Source: Sphingomonas radiodurans (GTDB lineage Bacteria; Pseudomonadota; Alphaproteobacteria; Sphingomonadales; Sphingomonadaceae). Taken from it: a stretch of 64,000 bases of DNA. Shown here in pieces: positions 48,083-56,569 of this stretch. The notes beneath the pieces are model-generated. The model was not told the DNA's origin. It did not search any database and saw only the letters and a program-made list of their open reading frames with translations. Both the position numbers and the translations under genes were made by a program. The stretch spans positions 372,001 through 436,000 of the forward strand of contig NZ_CP086594.1 in assembly GCF_020866845.1 (NCBI RefSeq). The letters run 5' to 3'. Within the stretch, counting starts at the first letter, position 1, and the number at the start of each line of letters is the position of its first letter.

Positions 48083-49945
48083 ATGCTTACGATCAACGGT
48101 ATCACGGTGCGCCTGGGTGGGCGCGCGATCCTCGACGGTGCGGCGGCGTCGCTGCCGCCGGGCAGCCGCGTCGGGCTGATCGGGCGCAACGGCGCGGGCA
48201 AGTCGACGCTGGTGAAGGTGATCGCCGGACAGATCGATCCCGACGGTGGATCGATCGACATGCCGCGCGGCGCACGCATCGGCTATATCGCCCAGGAAGC
48301 GCCCGCGGGCGAGGCCACGCCGTTCGAAACAGTGCTCGCGGCCGACCTCGAGCGCGACCGGCTGATGGCGCAGAGCGAGAGCGAAGTCGATCCGGAGAAG
48401 CTCGGCGACATCTACGAGCGGCTGATTGCGATCGACGCTTATACCGCGCCAGCGCGTGCCTCGCAGATCCTGCTCGGGCTCGGGTTCGACGAGGATGCGC
48501 AGAACCGGCCGCTCGACAGTTTTTCGGGCGGCTGGAAGATGCGTGTTGCGCTGGCATCGCTGCTGTTCTCGCAGCCGGACCTGCTGCTGCTCGACGAGCC
48601 GTCGAACCATCTCGATCTCGAAGCAGTGATGTGGCTGGAGGACTTCCTGCGCTCGTACAAAGCGACGATCGTCGTTGTAAGCCACGAGCGTGACTTCCTC
48701 AACAATGTGGTCGATCAGATCCTGCATCTATCGGGCGGCAAGACGACGCTGTACGCCGGCGGTTACGATGCGTTCGAGCGGCAGCGCGCCGAGCGGATGG
48801 CGCAGATCGCCGCGGCGAAGGCGAACCAGGACGTGCAGCGCGCCAAGCTGCAGGATTATGTCGCGCGCAACTCCGCCCGCGCCTCGACCGCCAAGCAGGC
48901 GCAGAGCCGGGCCAAGATGCTGGCGAAGATGCAGCCGATCGCCGAGCTGGCCAACGACCCCACCCTGTCGTTCGGCTTCCCCGACCCCGAGCCGCTGCGG
49001 CCGCCGCTGGTGACGCTCGATCACGCGAGCGTCGGCTATGGTGGCGAGCCGATCCTGCGGAAGCTCAACCTGCGGATGGACCCGGACGATCGGATCGCGC
49101 TGCTCGGGCGCAACGGCAACGGCAAGACGACGTTCGCGCGACTGGTCGCGGCGCAGCTGGCGCCGATCGACGGCAGCATGGCGGTGAGCAACCGGATGCG
49201 CGTCGGCTATTTCACGCAGTATCAGGTCGAGGAACTCGAGGCGGACGATACGCCGCTCGCGCACATGACGCGGGTAATGAAGGGCGCGAGCCCGGCAGCG
49301 GTGCGCGCGCAGCTCGGGCGGTTCGGCTTCTCGGGCGATCGGGCGACGGCGAAGGTCGGCAAGATGTCGGGCGGCGAGAAGGCGCGGCTGGCGCTGGCGC
49401 TGATCACGCGCGATGCGCCGCACCTGCTGATCCTCGACGAGCCGACGAACCATCTGGACGTCGATGCGCGCGAGGCGCTGGTGCAGGCGCTCAACGATTA
49501 TAAGGGCGCGGTGCTGATCGTCAGCCATGATCGGCACATGGTGGAGCTGACCGCCGATCGCCTGGTGCTGGTCGACGACGGCACGGCGCGCGAGTTCGAC
49601 GGCAGCCTCGACGATTATGTGTCGCTGGTGCTGGCGAAGGAGCCCAAGTCCGAAGGCAAGGCGAACAAGAAGGAAGCCGCCAAGGAGCGCAAGGCGGCGT
49701 CGGAGAAGCGCGAGAGCGACAAGGTGTGGCGCAAGGTGGCGCGCGAGATGGAAGCGGAGATCGCTTCGCTGAACGCCGAGCGCGCGACGATCGAGCGGGC
49801 GATGTTCGACCCTTCGGGCGCGGATGCGAAGCTGGCCGGGCTGGCAATGAGTGATCTGATGAAGCGGCGGTCGTCGCTGACCGAGCGGATCGAGGCGGCG
49901 GAAGCGCGCTGGCTAGAGGCGACCGAGGCGCTGGAGGAGGCGTAA
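48083..49945 (+). CDS. ABC-F family ATPase (Uup-like)
   Basis: 620 residues, two ABC domains with no membrane segments. First: Walker A GLIGRNGAGKST, signature SGGWKMRVALAS, Walker B LLLLDEPSNHLDLEA. Second: LLGRNGNGKTTF, SGGEKARLALAL, LLILDEPTNHLDVDA. The C-terminus is a charged coiled coil (KAASEKRESDKVWRKVAREM onwards). ABC-F proteins act on ribosomes or, for Uup, on DNA transposition/excision; the C-terminal coiled coil points to Uup. ATG 48083 is the family start; a Pro/Arg-rich extension to 47996 is rejected. Confidence 0.92.
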   Translation: MLTINGITVRLGGRAILDGAAASLPPGSRVGLIGRNGAGKSTLVKVIAGQIDPDGGSIDMPRGARIGYIAQEAPAGEATPFETVLAADLERDRLMAQSESEVDPEKLGDIYERLIAIDAYTAPARASQILLGLGFDEDAQNRPLDSFSGGWKMRVALASLLFSQPDLLLLDEPSNHLDLEAVMWLEDFLRSYKATIVVVSHERDFLNNVVDQILHLSGGKTTLYAGGYDAFERQRAERMAQIAAAKANQDVQRAKLQDYVARNSARASTAKQAQSRAKMLAKMQPIAELANDPTLSFGFPDPEPLRPPLVTLDHASVGYGGEPILRKLNLRMDPDDRIALLGRNGNGKTTFARLVAAQLAPIDGSMAVSNRMRVGYFTQYQVEELEADDTPLAHMTRVMKGASPAAVRAQLGRFGFSGDRATAKVGKMSGGEKARLALALITRDAPHLLILDEPTNHLDVDAREALVQALNDYKGAVLIVSHDRHMVELTADRLVLVDDGTAREFDGSLDDYVSLVLAKEPKSEGKANKKEAAKERKAASEKRESDKVWRKVAREMEAEIASLNAERATIERAMFDPSGADAKLAGLAMSDLMKRRSSLTERIEAAEARWLEATEALEEA

Positions 49946-49980
49946 CTCCCCTCCCCCCGCGTGCGAGACGTTCCGCGCGC

Positions 49981-51252
49981 TTACCGCAGCGGCAGGCCAG
50001 ACAGGCCGGTAACCCTCTTTTGCGCCAGCGTCTGGAAATCGCACAATACGCCGCGCCAGAAGCCGGTGCAGGCGAGTGCGAGATACAGCAGCCATAACCG
50101 GGTGCGTGTTTCGCCCGCCTCGGCCGCGGCTTCGTCGCGGCGGGCGTAGAGGCGTTCGCTCCAGGCCTTGAGCGTCAGATGATAATATTCGCGCATAGTC
50201 TCGACGTCGCGCACCTCGAAGCCCCAGCGTTCGAGGTTGGTGATGGTGAGGCCGAGATAATCGAGCTCGCCGCCGGGGAAGATCCAGCGGTTGATCACGG
50301 CCATGTACGCGCTCTGGCGGCGGAAGCGGGCCAAGTCGCGGGTCGCGCGACGCGTGGTCGCTTGGTGTAGGTATAGCCCACCGGGCTTCAGCAGCCGTAC
50401 CATCTGCGCGAAGAAGGTGTCGTGATTGTCGATCCCGACATGTTCGAACATGCCGATCTGCGCGATCGCATCATAGGCCTCGGCCTCGTCGAGCGTGCGA
50501 TAATCGCGCAGTTCGAGCATCACTCGCTTTCCGAACCGTGCGGTGCGCTCGCGCGCGGCGGAAAGCTGCGCCGCGCTGAGCGTCACGCCATGGACGATTG
50601 CGCCGTATCGATCGGCGGCATGTTCGGCGAGCCCGCCCCAGCCGCAGCCGATGTCGAGCAGGCGGTCGCCCGGCTTCAGCGCGAGCTTGGTGCAGATCAG
50701 GTCGAGCTTCGCGAGTTGGGCGTCGTCGAGGCTAGTTTCGGGCGTGGCGAAGACGGCGCTGGAATATTGCATCCGCTCGTCAAGGAAGAGCCGGTAGAAG
50801 GCGTTCGACACGTCGTAGTGGAACTGGATCATGCCGAGATCGTCGCGGCCCCGGCCCGCGACGCGCCGCACGCGTGCGGTGAAACCGAGGCCAGCATCGT
50901 TTGGAGCGCGCGCGGTCAAGAACGGGAGCGCGTGGCGGGCGAGCAGGCGCCGGTCGACGTTACGTTTCAGGTAGACTGCGGCGAGATGATCCCAGCGGCC
51001 GAGCGCTTCGAGCGGGCTGCCGCCGGTGATCGCGAGATCGCCCGAGAGATAGACTTCGACCAGCGTCGTGAGGCGCGGCGAGCGGAGCAGGCGGCCGATC
51101 GCGGCGGGTGAGCCGATGCGGATGCGGATGTCGTCTCGCGCAGCGGGGCCAAGCGGGACGACCTCGCCGTTCCACAGCTCGACGCAGCAGTCGGCGCGGA
51201 GATGCTCCGCCAAGTGACGGATGATCGCGCGGGCGTGGGAGAGACGATCCAT
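49981..51252 (-). CDS. Cyclopropane-fatty-acyl-phospholipid synthase family methyltransferase
   Basis: 423 residues. SAM-binding motif LLDIGCGWGGLAEHAADRYG at about 215-234 and the family pattern HYDVSNAFYRLFLDERMQYS, EMFEHVG-like IGMFEHVGIDNHDTFF, GGLYLHQATTRRATR, IFPGGELDYL. CFA synthases methylenate unsaturated phospholipid acyl chains; this subgroup may act on other lipids. N-terminus lacks a signal. ATG 51252 chosen; the upstream frame is Arg/Pro rich. It is last in a run with DUF1465 and DUF465 genes on the minus strand. Confidence 0.9.
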   Translation of the reverse strand: MDRLSHARAIIRHLAEHLRADCCVELWNGEVVPLGPAARDDIRIRIGSPAAIGRLLRSPRLTTLVEVYLSGDLAITGGSPLEALGRWDHLAAVYLKRNVDRRLLARHALPFLTARAPNDAGLGFTARVRRVAGRGRDDLGMIQFHYDVSNAFYRLFLDERMQYSSAVFATPETSLDDAQLAKLDLICTKLALKPGDRLLDIGCGWGGLAEHAADRYGAIVHGVTLSAAQLSAARERTARFGKRVMLELRDYRTLDEAEAYDAIAQIGMFEHVGIDNHDTFFAQMVRLLKPGGLYLHQATTRRATRDLARFRRQSAYMAVINRWIFPGGELDYLGLTITNLERWGFEVRDVETMREYYHLTLKAWSERLYARRDEAAAEAGETRTRLWLLYLALACTGFWRGVLCDFQTLAQKRVTGLSGLPLR

Positions 51253-51283
51253 CGGACGGATCAGCGAGCGTGACGCGGCGGCG

Positions 51284-51745
51284 TCAGAACGCCATCGCCA
51301 GCCGTTCGAACATCTGCCGCGCGGGGCTGACATCGGGCAGGTCGGCGGCCTGCGCATCGTCCAGCCGGGCGACGCGGCGATGGAGATCCATGCTGGCGGC
51401 GACCATCGCGCGCGCCTGTTCGGGCAAGGCACGCACCGTCACTGGATCGGAGACCGGCGCATCGCCGAGCCGGCGCGAGGGATCGAGCGCGTCACGCGCG
51501 CGCAGCTCGCCAGCCAGCACCGCGCGCTGCGTCAACAGCCAAGCGATCACGTGCATCAGCCGCGTCGTCACCTTGAGCGATTCACAGCTGAAGGTGACCC
51601 GCGCCATCGGCTCGAGCGCCTCGCGTTCGGCGCGCCCGCCATCGTCGAAATAGCTGCGCGCGTCGTCGGCGAGCACCATCGCCTCGACGTACAATGCGTC
51701 TATCAAGCGCCGATGGATCGGTGAATCGTGCGTGCCCCTTCGCAT
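51284..51745 (-). CDS. DUF1465 family protein
   Basis: 153 residues, all-alpha DUF1465 family found in alphaproteobacteria: LIDALYVEAMVLADDARSYF, FSCESLKVTTRLMHVIAWLL, and a basic RVARLDDAQAADLPDVSPAR segment. Function unknown; DUF1465 has been linked to regulators of the cell cycle in Caulobacter-type bacteria. ATG 51745 chosen over a GTG two codons upstream. It lies between two DUF465 genes and a Cfa-like gene on the same strand. Confidence 0.87.
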   Translation of the reverse strand: MRRGTHDSPIHRRLIDALYVEAMVLADDARSYFDDGGRAEREALEPMARVTFSCESLKVTTRLMHVIAWLLTQRAVLAGELRARDALDPSRRLGDAPVSDPVTVRALPEQARAMVAASMDLHRRVARLDDAQAADLPDVSPARQMFERLAMAF

Positions 51746-51826
51746 GTCCACGTTGTTACACCGTTTCGCGGGGACGGCGAGCGGCGCGTGTGCGGACCAT
51801 GCGTCGGCTGCGTCCCAAAGCGATAC

Positions 51827-52024
51827 TCACGCAATGATATCCGGGATCAGCTGATCTTCCAGCGCGGCGATCTCGTCGCGCAGCCGGAGCTTGCGTTTCT
51901 TGAAGCGGGCGAGCTGAATCTGATCGCCTGGCCCGCCATTCACCAACGCCATGATCGCGGTATCGAGATCGCGATGCTCGACCCGCAAAATGCCGAGTCG
52001 CGCCATGACCTGGTTGTCGTCCAC
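51827..52024 (-). CDS. DUF465 (YdcH) family small protein
   Basis: 66 codons, 65 residues, from a GTG at 52024 preceded by GGGAGGGCGATG. Family pattern RVEHRDLDTAI, then DQIQLARFKKRKLRLRDEIA, then EDQLIPDIIA, the usual DUF465 ending. Small helical proteins of unknown function, often two to three copies per alphaproteobacterial genome. The long open frame upstream (to 52465) overlaps a divergent DUF465 gene and is rejected. Confidence 0.9.
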   Translation of the reverse strand: MDDNQVMARLGILRVEHRDLDTAIMALVNGGPGDQIQLARFKKRKLRLRDEIAALEDQLIPDIIA

Positions 52025-52213
52025 CCATCGCCCTCCCGTCGGCATATCTGCGTTAGCATAGTGACGCCGAGCGCGCTGCAAAAACTCGTTACATCCGCGT
52101 GACATCCCGCGATCCATTCCGCCGGGCGCGGACGAGCAAATTTCGTTGAGGACTTTTTCACAATCGCGTGTTTTACTCCTGAGTCCCGTCAACCAAGCAA
52201 GGAGGTTTATGCC

Positions 52214-52372
52214 ATGCAGACCGCGCATCTTTCGGCTCTCGAAGCCAAGCATGCCGTGCTCGATCAGCGCATCAACAACGAAACCCATCGGCCAATGCCC
52301 GATGCCCTGCTGATTGCGGAACTCAAGAAGCAGAAGCTGCGCCTGAAGGAGGAAATCTCCTCGGCGCATTGA
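52214..52372 (+). CDS. Second DUF465 (YdcH) family small protein
   Basis: 52 residues, too short for ordinary gene calling, but it has a textbook ribosome site (AAGGAGG, nine bases before ATG 52214). The translation HLSALEAKHAVLDQRINNET with LIAELKKQKLRLKEEISSAH is a shortened DUF465 pattern, paralogous to the divergent gene at 51827-52024. It is followed ten bases later by a strong palindrome. Both genes share a 189-bp region that should carry two promoters. Confidence 0.85.
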   Translation: MQTAHLSALEAKHAVLDQRINNETHRPMPDALLIAELKKQKLRLKEEISSAH

Positions 52373-52382
52373 GCTATCAGGG

Positions 52383-52418
52383 TCGGGACGGGGGTATACC
52401 CCCCGCCCCGCGTCCCGA
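52383..52418. terminator. Nested palindrome between DUF465 gene and aldehyde dehydrogenase
   Basis: TCGGGACG (52383-52390) pairs with CGTCCCGA (52411-52418), and inside it GGGGTATACCCC (52391-52402) is a perfect 12-base palindrome. The element sits exactly between the two convergent stops (52372 and 52419), suiting a bidirectional terminator. Confidence 0.65.
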
Positions 52419-53828
52419 TCAGTTGCCGATCTGGCGCGTCGCCGACTTGCGCGCAGCCGCGCCATAAGGCGGCTTTAGCCCTGCCAATTTCGCGACATCA
52501 AGGCGCGACTGACGATATATGCTCTTGGCGTGGCTGAAGGTGCGGAAGCCGTCATGGCCGTGATACGCGCCCATGCCGGATGGCCCCACCCCGCCGAACG
52601 GCAGATCCTCCATCGAGACGTGGAAGATCACGTCGTTCACCGTAACACCGCCCGAAATCGTGCGATCGAGCACGCGGCGTTGCTCGGCACTGTCCTTGCC
52701 GAAATAATAAAGGCCGAGTGGGCGATCGCGCCGATTGATCTCACTGATTGCGGTATCGATCCCGTCGTATCGACGCACCGGGAGGATCGGCCCGAAGATC
52801 TCTTCCTGCATCAGCGTCATATCGTCCGTGACATCAGTGACGATATGCAGCGGCATCTTGCGGCTGTTGGTGCTGCCGAAATCCTCGTTCGCCGGATTGA
52901 CGACGTCGACCGTTGCGCCCTTCGACCGCGCGTCCTCGATCCAGTCGGTAAGGCGCTGGAAGTGGCGATCGTTGACGATGCTGGTGTAATCGGGGTTGGC
53001 GAGCACCGTCGGGTACATTGCGCTGGCGGCTGACTTCAGGCCCTCGACGACTGCGGCTTCCTGGTCCGACGGAACCAGCAGATAATCAGGCGCGAGGCAG
53101 ATCTGGCCGGCGTTGAGCATCTTGCCGATCGCGACGCGTTCCGTCGCCTGCTTCAGATCGGCGCCCTTGCCGACGATCACGGGCGACTTGCCGCCGAGTT
53201 CGAGCGTCACCGGGGTCAGATTGTCCGCCGCGGCATGCAGGATGTGGCGGCCGATGCCGGTCGCGCCGGTGAACAGCAGATGATCGAACGGCAGCTCGGC
53301 GAAGGCCTTGCCGATCTCCGGGCCGCCCGAGACGAAGGCGAGTTCGGTCGGGTCGAAATATTTGCCGACGATCTCTTCAAAGAGTGCGGCGGTGACAGGA
53401 GTGTATTCGCTGGTCTTCACCATCGCACGGTTGCCCGCCGCGAGCGCGCCCGCGAGCGGCGACATGACGAGGTTCACCGGGAAATTCCACGGCGCGATGA
53501 TGCCGACGACGCCCTTGGGCTGATACTGGATCGATGCACGCGCGCCGAGCAGGCCGAGCGGAAATTGTACGGAGCGCTTCTCGACCCGCGCCCATTTCGC
53601 GAGGTTCTTGATCGCGTGGTTGATCGGCGCGATCGAGCCGGCGATGTCGGTGATCATCGATTGTTCGCGGCTGCGGTGGCCGAAATCCTCGCTCAGCGCG
53701 TCGCAGAACCGATCGGCATGGTCGCGGATCATCGCCGCGGCGCGCTTCAGCCGGTCCTTCCGGAGCGACAGTGGCTCGGGCAGCGCGGCCATGAAGCTCG
53801 CGCGTTGCGCCGCCAGAATGTCTTTCAT
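52419..53828 (-). CDS. Coniferyl-aldehyde dehydrogenase-type NAD(P)-dependent aldehyde dehydrogenase
   Basis: 469 residues. Catalytic Glu210 in VTLELGGKSP, nucleophile Cys244 in NAGQICLAPDYL, cofactor FTGATGIGRHI at 186-196, and GAIIAPWNFP-like GIIAPWNFPVNL. C-terminal VNDVIFHVSMEDLPFGGVGP and SGMGAYHGHDGFRTFSHAKS distinguish the coniferyl/4-hydroxybenzaldehyde-type (CalB) group from betaine or succinate-semialdehyde enzymes. Oxidises aromatic or aliphatic aldehydes. ATG 53828 is well placed. No monooxygenase partner directly adjacent. Confidence 0.9.
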   Translation of the reverse strand: MKDILAAQRASFMAALPEPLSLRKDRLKRAAAMIRDHADRFCDALSEDFGHRSREQSMITDIAGSIAPINHAIKNLAKWARVEKRSVQFPLGLLGARASIQYQPKGVVGIIAPWNFPVNLVMSPLAGALAAGNRAMVKTSEYTPVTAALFEEIVGKYFDPTELAFVSGGPEIGKAFAELPFDHLLFTGATGIGRHILHAAADNLTPVTLELGGKSPVIVGKGADLKQATERVAIGKMLNAGQICLAPDYLLVPSDQEAAVVEGLKSAASAMYPTVLANPDYTSIVNDRHFQRLTDWIEDARSKGATVDVVNPANEDFGSTNSRKMPLHIVTDVTDDMTLMQEEIFGPILPVRRYDGIDTAISEINRRDRPLGLYYFGKDSAEQRRVLDRTISGGVTVNDVIFHVSMEDLPFGGVGPSGMGAYHGHDGFRTFSHAKSIYRQSRLDVAKLAGLKPPYGAAARKSATRQIGN

Positions 53829-53853
53829 CGATCGTCTCCTAATATTCGTATCG

Positions 53854-54291
53854 TCAGGCAGCGCAGCCGATCAGCCCGGCGATTGGCAGGACCATCGTGT
53901 CCTTGCCGGGGCGATCGATGCGCAGCGTGCCGCTGTCGATCACCGCGCCTTGCGTGAGGTCGCGGCGCGTCTGGATCGTGACGTCCAGCGTCGCGGTGAC
54001 GTCGCCGCCGACATATTGCGTCGTGGTGGCGAAGCCGAGGCCAGCGGTGCCCGTCTGCGTGCCGCGGGCGTAATCCGTGGCGGTGCCATCGAGCGCGAGC
54101 CGCAAGGTGGCAGCCTCGGCGCTTGCCACAGCGATCAGGGTGCGAGTCTTGCCGCCGCTGAAAAGATAGGCGGCGCAGCCTCTCGCGGGCAACGACTGGC
54201 GCGGCAAGCCGGCGATCGGCAAACCATCGATCGTGGAAGGCGGCGCGGCGGGCGGATCGACCGCAGCCAGCGCGAGGAGAAGCGCGATCAT
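53854..54291 (-). CDS. Exported protein coupled to prepilin peptidase
   Basis: 145 residues from ATG 54291, overlapping the prepilin peptidase stop as ATGA. A signal peptide (MIALLLALAAVDPPAAPPST region, about 1-18) is followed by a beta-rich domain: GCAAYLFSGGKTRTLIAVAS, GLGFATTTQYVGGDVTATLD, GTLRIDRPGKDTMVLPIAGL. Two Cys could pair. No family recognised. The longer frame to 54675 lies over the peptidase gene and is rejected. May be a periplasmic accessory. Confidence 0.7.
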   Translation of the reverse strand: MIALLLALAAVDPPAAPPSTIDGLPIAGLPRQSLPARGCAAYLFSGGKTRTLIAVASAEAATLRLALDGTATDYARGTQTGTAGLGFATTTQYVGGDVTATLDVTIQTRRDLTQGAVIDSGTLRIDRPGKDTMVLPIAGLIGCAA

Positions 54292-55037
54292 GGCGTGAAC
54301 CATATCATGAGCAACAGCGCCGGGTAAGCCGCGATGGCGAGATAGGCACCGAAGGGAACGGCGTCGTCGGCCGAGACCGGTCGGCGAGTTGCGGCGCGCC
54401 AGGCAACGATGCCCAGCCCGACGAGCGCGGCGACCAGCAGCACCGGCGGCAGCATCCGCCACCCCAGCCACAGCCCAATCGCGCCGAAGAGCTTTGGATC
54501 CGCCCCCCCCAGCCCTTCGCGATCGCGCAATCGCTGGTAGGCGGCGCCGATCGACCACAAGGAACAGAAGCCGGCCGCGCCGCCGATCAGGCGATCGCTC
54601 AAGCTTGGCGGTAAGACGAGCGCGGCGAGCAGGCCGCCGATGGCGAGCGTTGCAACGAGCGGGTCCGGGATCCACAATTCGGTCGCGTCGAGCGCGGTGA
54701 CGAGCACCAGGAGCCAGCCGAAGGCGGCGACGATCAGGCCGAGCGGTCCGGGCGCCACAAGGCCGGCGCTCACGCCAACCGCCGCAGCTGCTGCTTCCAC
54801 TTGCCAGTGAAGTGGTGCGATCTCAGCACCGCAGCAACGCGCCCTGCCACGTAGCAGCATGGCGCTCGCGAGCGGGATCAGATCACGCGCGGCGACCTGT
54901 TGGCCGCAAGCGTCGCACATCGATCGCCCGACCAATGACGATCGGCCAGCCGGCCAGCGTACGGCGATCGTCGCGAGGAAACTGCCGATGATCGCACCCA
55001 GAAACCCGAGCGCCAGCGGCCAGAAAAGATCAGACAC
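54288..55037 (-). CDS. Prepilin leader peptidase (A24 family)
   Basis: 249 residues with about seven transmembrane helices. Catalytic Asp in TALDATELWIPDPL and in the GLGGADPKLFGAIG motif; N-terminal Cys pairs (CDACGQQ and RCCGAE) mark the methyltransferase-type domain. Cleaves and may N-methylate type IV prepilin-like substrates. No pilin, ATPase or secretin gene is in the window. Start is GTG 55037, following AAGAAGG and overlapping the end of the upstream small membrane gene by eight bases. Confidence 0.88.
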   Translation of the reverse strand: MSDLFWPLALGFLGAIIGSFLATIAVRWPAGRSSLVGRSMCDACGQQVAARDLIPLASAMLLRGRARCCGAEIAPLHWQVEAAAAAVGVSAGLVAPGPLGLIVAAFGWLLVLVTALDATELWIPDPLVATLAIGGLLAALVLPPSLSDRLIGGAAGFCSLWSIGAAYQRLRDREGLGGADPKLFGAIGLWLGWRMLPPVLLVAALVGLGIVAWRAATRRPVSADDAVPFGAYLAIAAYPALLLMIWFTP

Positions 55038-55281
55038 CCTTCTTGCGTATCAGATATCGATAGACACCCAACAGGTTGATCCCGAACAGCGCCACATTCT
55101 GCGTGCCTAGTGCCCAATCGCCCGTCAGCGCCGCACCACTGATCCAGCAGATCGACGAGGCCACGAACAGGACGAACCCCCATCCGGTGACGCGCCGCCC
55201 CAGATCGAGCGATACCATGAGCGCGGCGATGATGCCGCTGATCGAAGCACCCCATTTCAGTACGTCTGTCAGTGTGTCCAT
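55030..55281 (-). CDS. Small three-helix membrane protein
   Basis: 83 residues from ATG 55281. Three hydrophobic segments: ASISGIIAALMVSLD, GWGFVLFVASSICWISGAAL, NVALFGINLLGVYRYLI. No family recognised, though the size and topology resemble small bacterial membrane proteins that include YgaP-type and DUF-type helices. Overlaps the prepilin peptidase start by eight bases, so co-translated. Divergent from the thiolase gene with 88 bp between. Confidence 0.7.
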   Translation of the reverse strand: MDTLTDVLKWGASISGIIAALMVSLDLGRRVTGWGFVLFVASSICWISGAALTGDWALGTQNVALFGINLLGVYRYLIRKKGV

Positions 55282-55369
55282 GCCCAGCGCGTAGGGTCGT
55301 TCACGACCTTTGTAATTGAGGCCGATCAAGCTTAGATCGCCGACAACGAATATTGCGGAGCAGCATTCC

Positions 55370-56566
55370 ATGGCCACCAATCCCGCCGCCGACTCTGTCG
55401 TCATTCTTTCCTACGCGCGCACGCCGATGGGCGGGATGCAGGGCGCGCTCGCCGATGTTTCGGCGACCGATCTTGGCGCGACGGCAGTGCGGGCCGCGGT
55501 CGAGCGCGCCGGGGTCGAAGGCAGCGATATCGAGCGGATCTACATGGGCTGCGTGCTGCCGGCCGGGCTTGGCCAGGCGCCGGCGCGGCAGGCGGCGATC
55601 AAGGCCGGACTTCCAAAGTCCGTGCAGGCGACCACCGTCAACAAGGTGTGCGGATCGGGCATGCAGACTGTGATCATGGGCGCCGAGGCGATTGCTGCGG
55701 GCTCGGTCGACCTGATCGTTGCAGGCGGCATGGAGAGCATGACCAACGCGCCGTACATCCTGAAGAAGCATCGCGGCGGGGCGCGGATCGGCCATGACAC
55801 GGCCTATGACCATATGTTCCTCGACGGGCTCGAGGATGCGTATGAGGCGGGCCGCGCGATGGGCACGTTCGCGCAGGACACTGCCAACGCCTATCAGCTC
55901 ACCCGCCAGGCGCAGGACGATTATTCGATCGAATCGCTGCGCCGTGCGCAGGCCGCGATCAGCTCGGGCGCGTTTGCCGAGGAGATCGTTGCGGTCACCG
56001 TTTCGACCCGCAAGGGCGACGTGATCGTCGATACGGACGAGCAGCCCGGTCGCGGCATGCCCGACAAGATCCCGACGCTGAAGCCGGCGTTCGCGAAGGA
56101 CGGCACGATCACCGCCGCGACCAGCTCGTCGATCTCCGACGGCGCGGCGGCGCTGGTGCTGACGCGAGCGAGCCTCGCCGCGGCGAAGGGGCAGAAGCCG
56201 GTCGCGCGGATCGTGGCGCATTCGGCCCATGCGCAGGAGCCCGCCGACTTCACCACCGCGCCGGTCGGGGCGATCGAGAAGCTGCTAAAGGCGGCCGGCT
56301 GGACGATCGAAGAGGTCGACCTGTTCGAGATCAACGAGGCGTTCGCCTGCGTCGCGATGTTCGCGATGCGCGACCTCGGCATCCCGCACGAGAAGATCAA
56401 CGTGAACGGCGGGGCGACAGCGCTGGGCCATCCGATCGGCGCATCGGGCGCGCGGATCATCACCACATTGGTCGCGGCGCTGAAGCATCACGGCAAGAAG
56501 CGCGGCGTAGCGAGCCTGTGCATTGGTGGCGGCGAAGCGACCGCGATCGCTATCGAGCTGATCTGA
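55370..56566 (+). CDS. Acetyl-CoA C-acetyltransferase / 3-ketoacyl-CoA thiolase
   Basis: 398 residues. Active-site Cys94 in NKVCGSGMQT, His354 in GHPIGASGARI, and Cys384 in CIGGGEA. NGGATALGHP is the thiolase signature 3. Condenses two acetyl-CoA or cleaves 3-ketoacyl-CoA. Sequence and length favour the biosynthetic acetoacetyl-CoA (PhaA-like) type, but no PHA genes are adjacent. ATG 55370 at the family start. Followed three bases later by PPK2. Confidence 0.93.
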   Translation: MATNPAADSVVILSYARTPMGGMQGALADVSATDLGATAVRAAVERAGVEGSDIERIYMGCVLPAGLGQAPARQAAIKAGLPKSVQATTVNKVCGSGMQTVIMGAEAIAAGSVDLIVAGGMESMTNAPYILKKHRGGARIGHDTAYDHMFLDGLEDAYEAGRAMGTFAQDTANAYQLTRQAQDDYSIESLRRAQAAISSGAFAEEIVAVTVSTRKGDVIVDTDEQPGRGMPDKIPTLKPAFAKDGTITAATSSSISDGAAALVLTRASLAAAKGQKPVARIVAHSAHAQEPADFTTAPVGAIEKLLKAAGWTIEEVDLFEINEAFACVAMFAMRDLGIPHEKINVNGGATALGHPIGASGARIITTLVAALKHHGKKRGVASLCIGGGEATAIAIELI

Positions 56567-56569
56567 GCG

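Noticed and set aside
46734..48179. Open frame antisense to the second TonB receptor
   Set aside because: Overlaps most of a well-supported receptor gene; its Ala/Arg/Val-rich reading has no recognisable domain.
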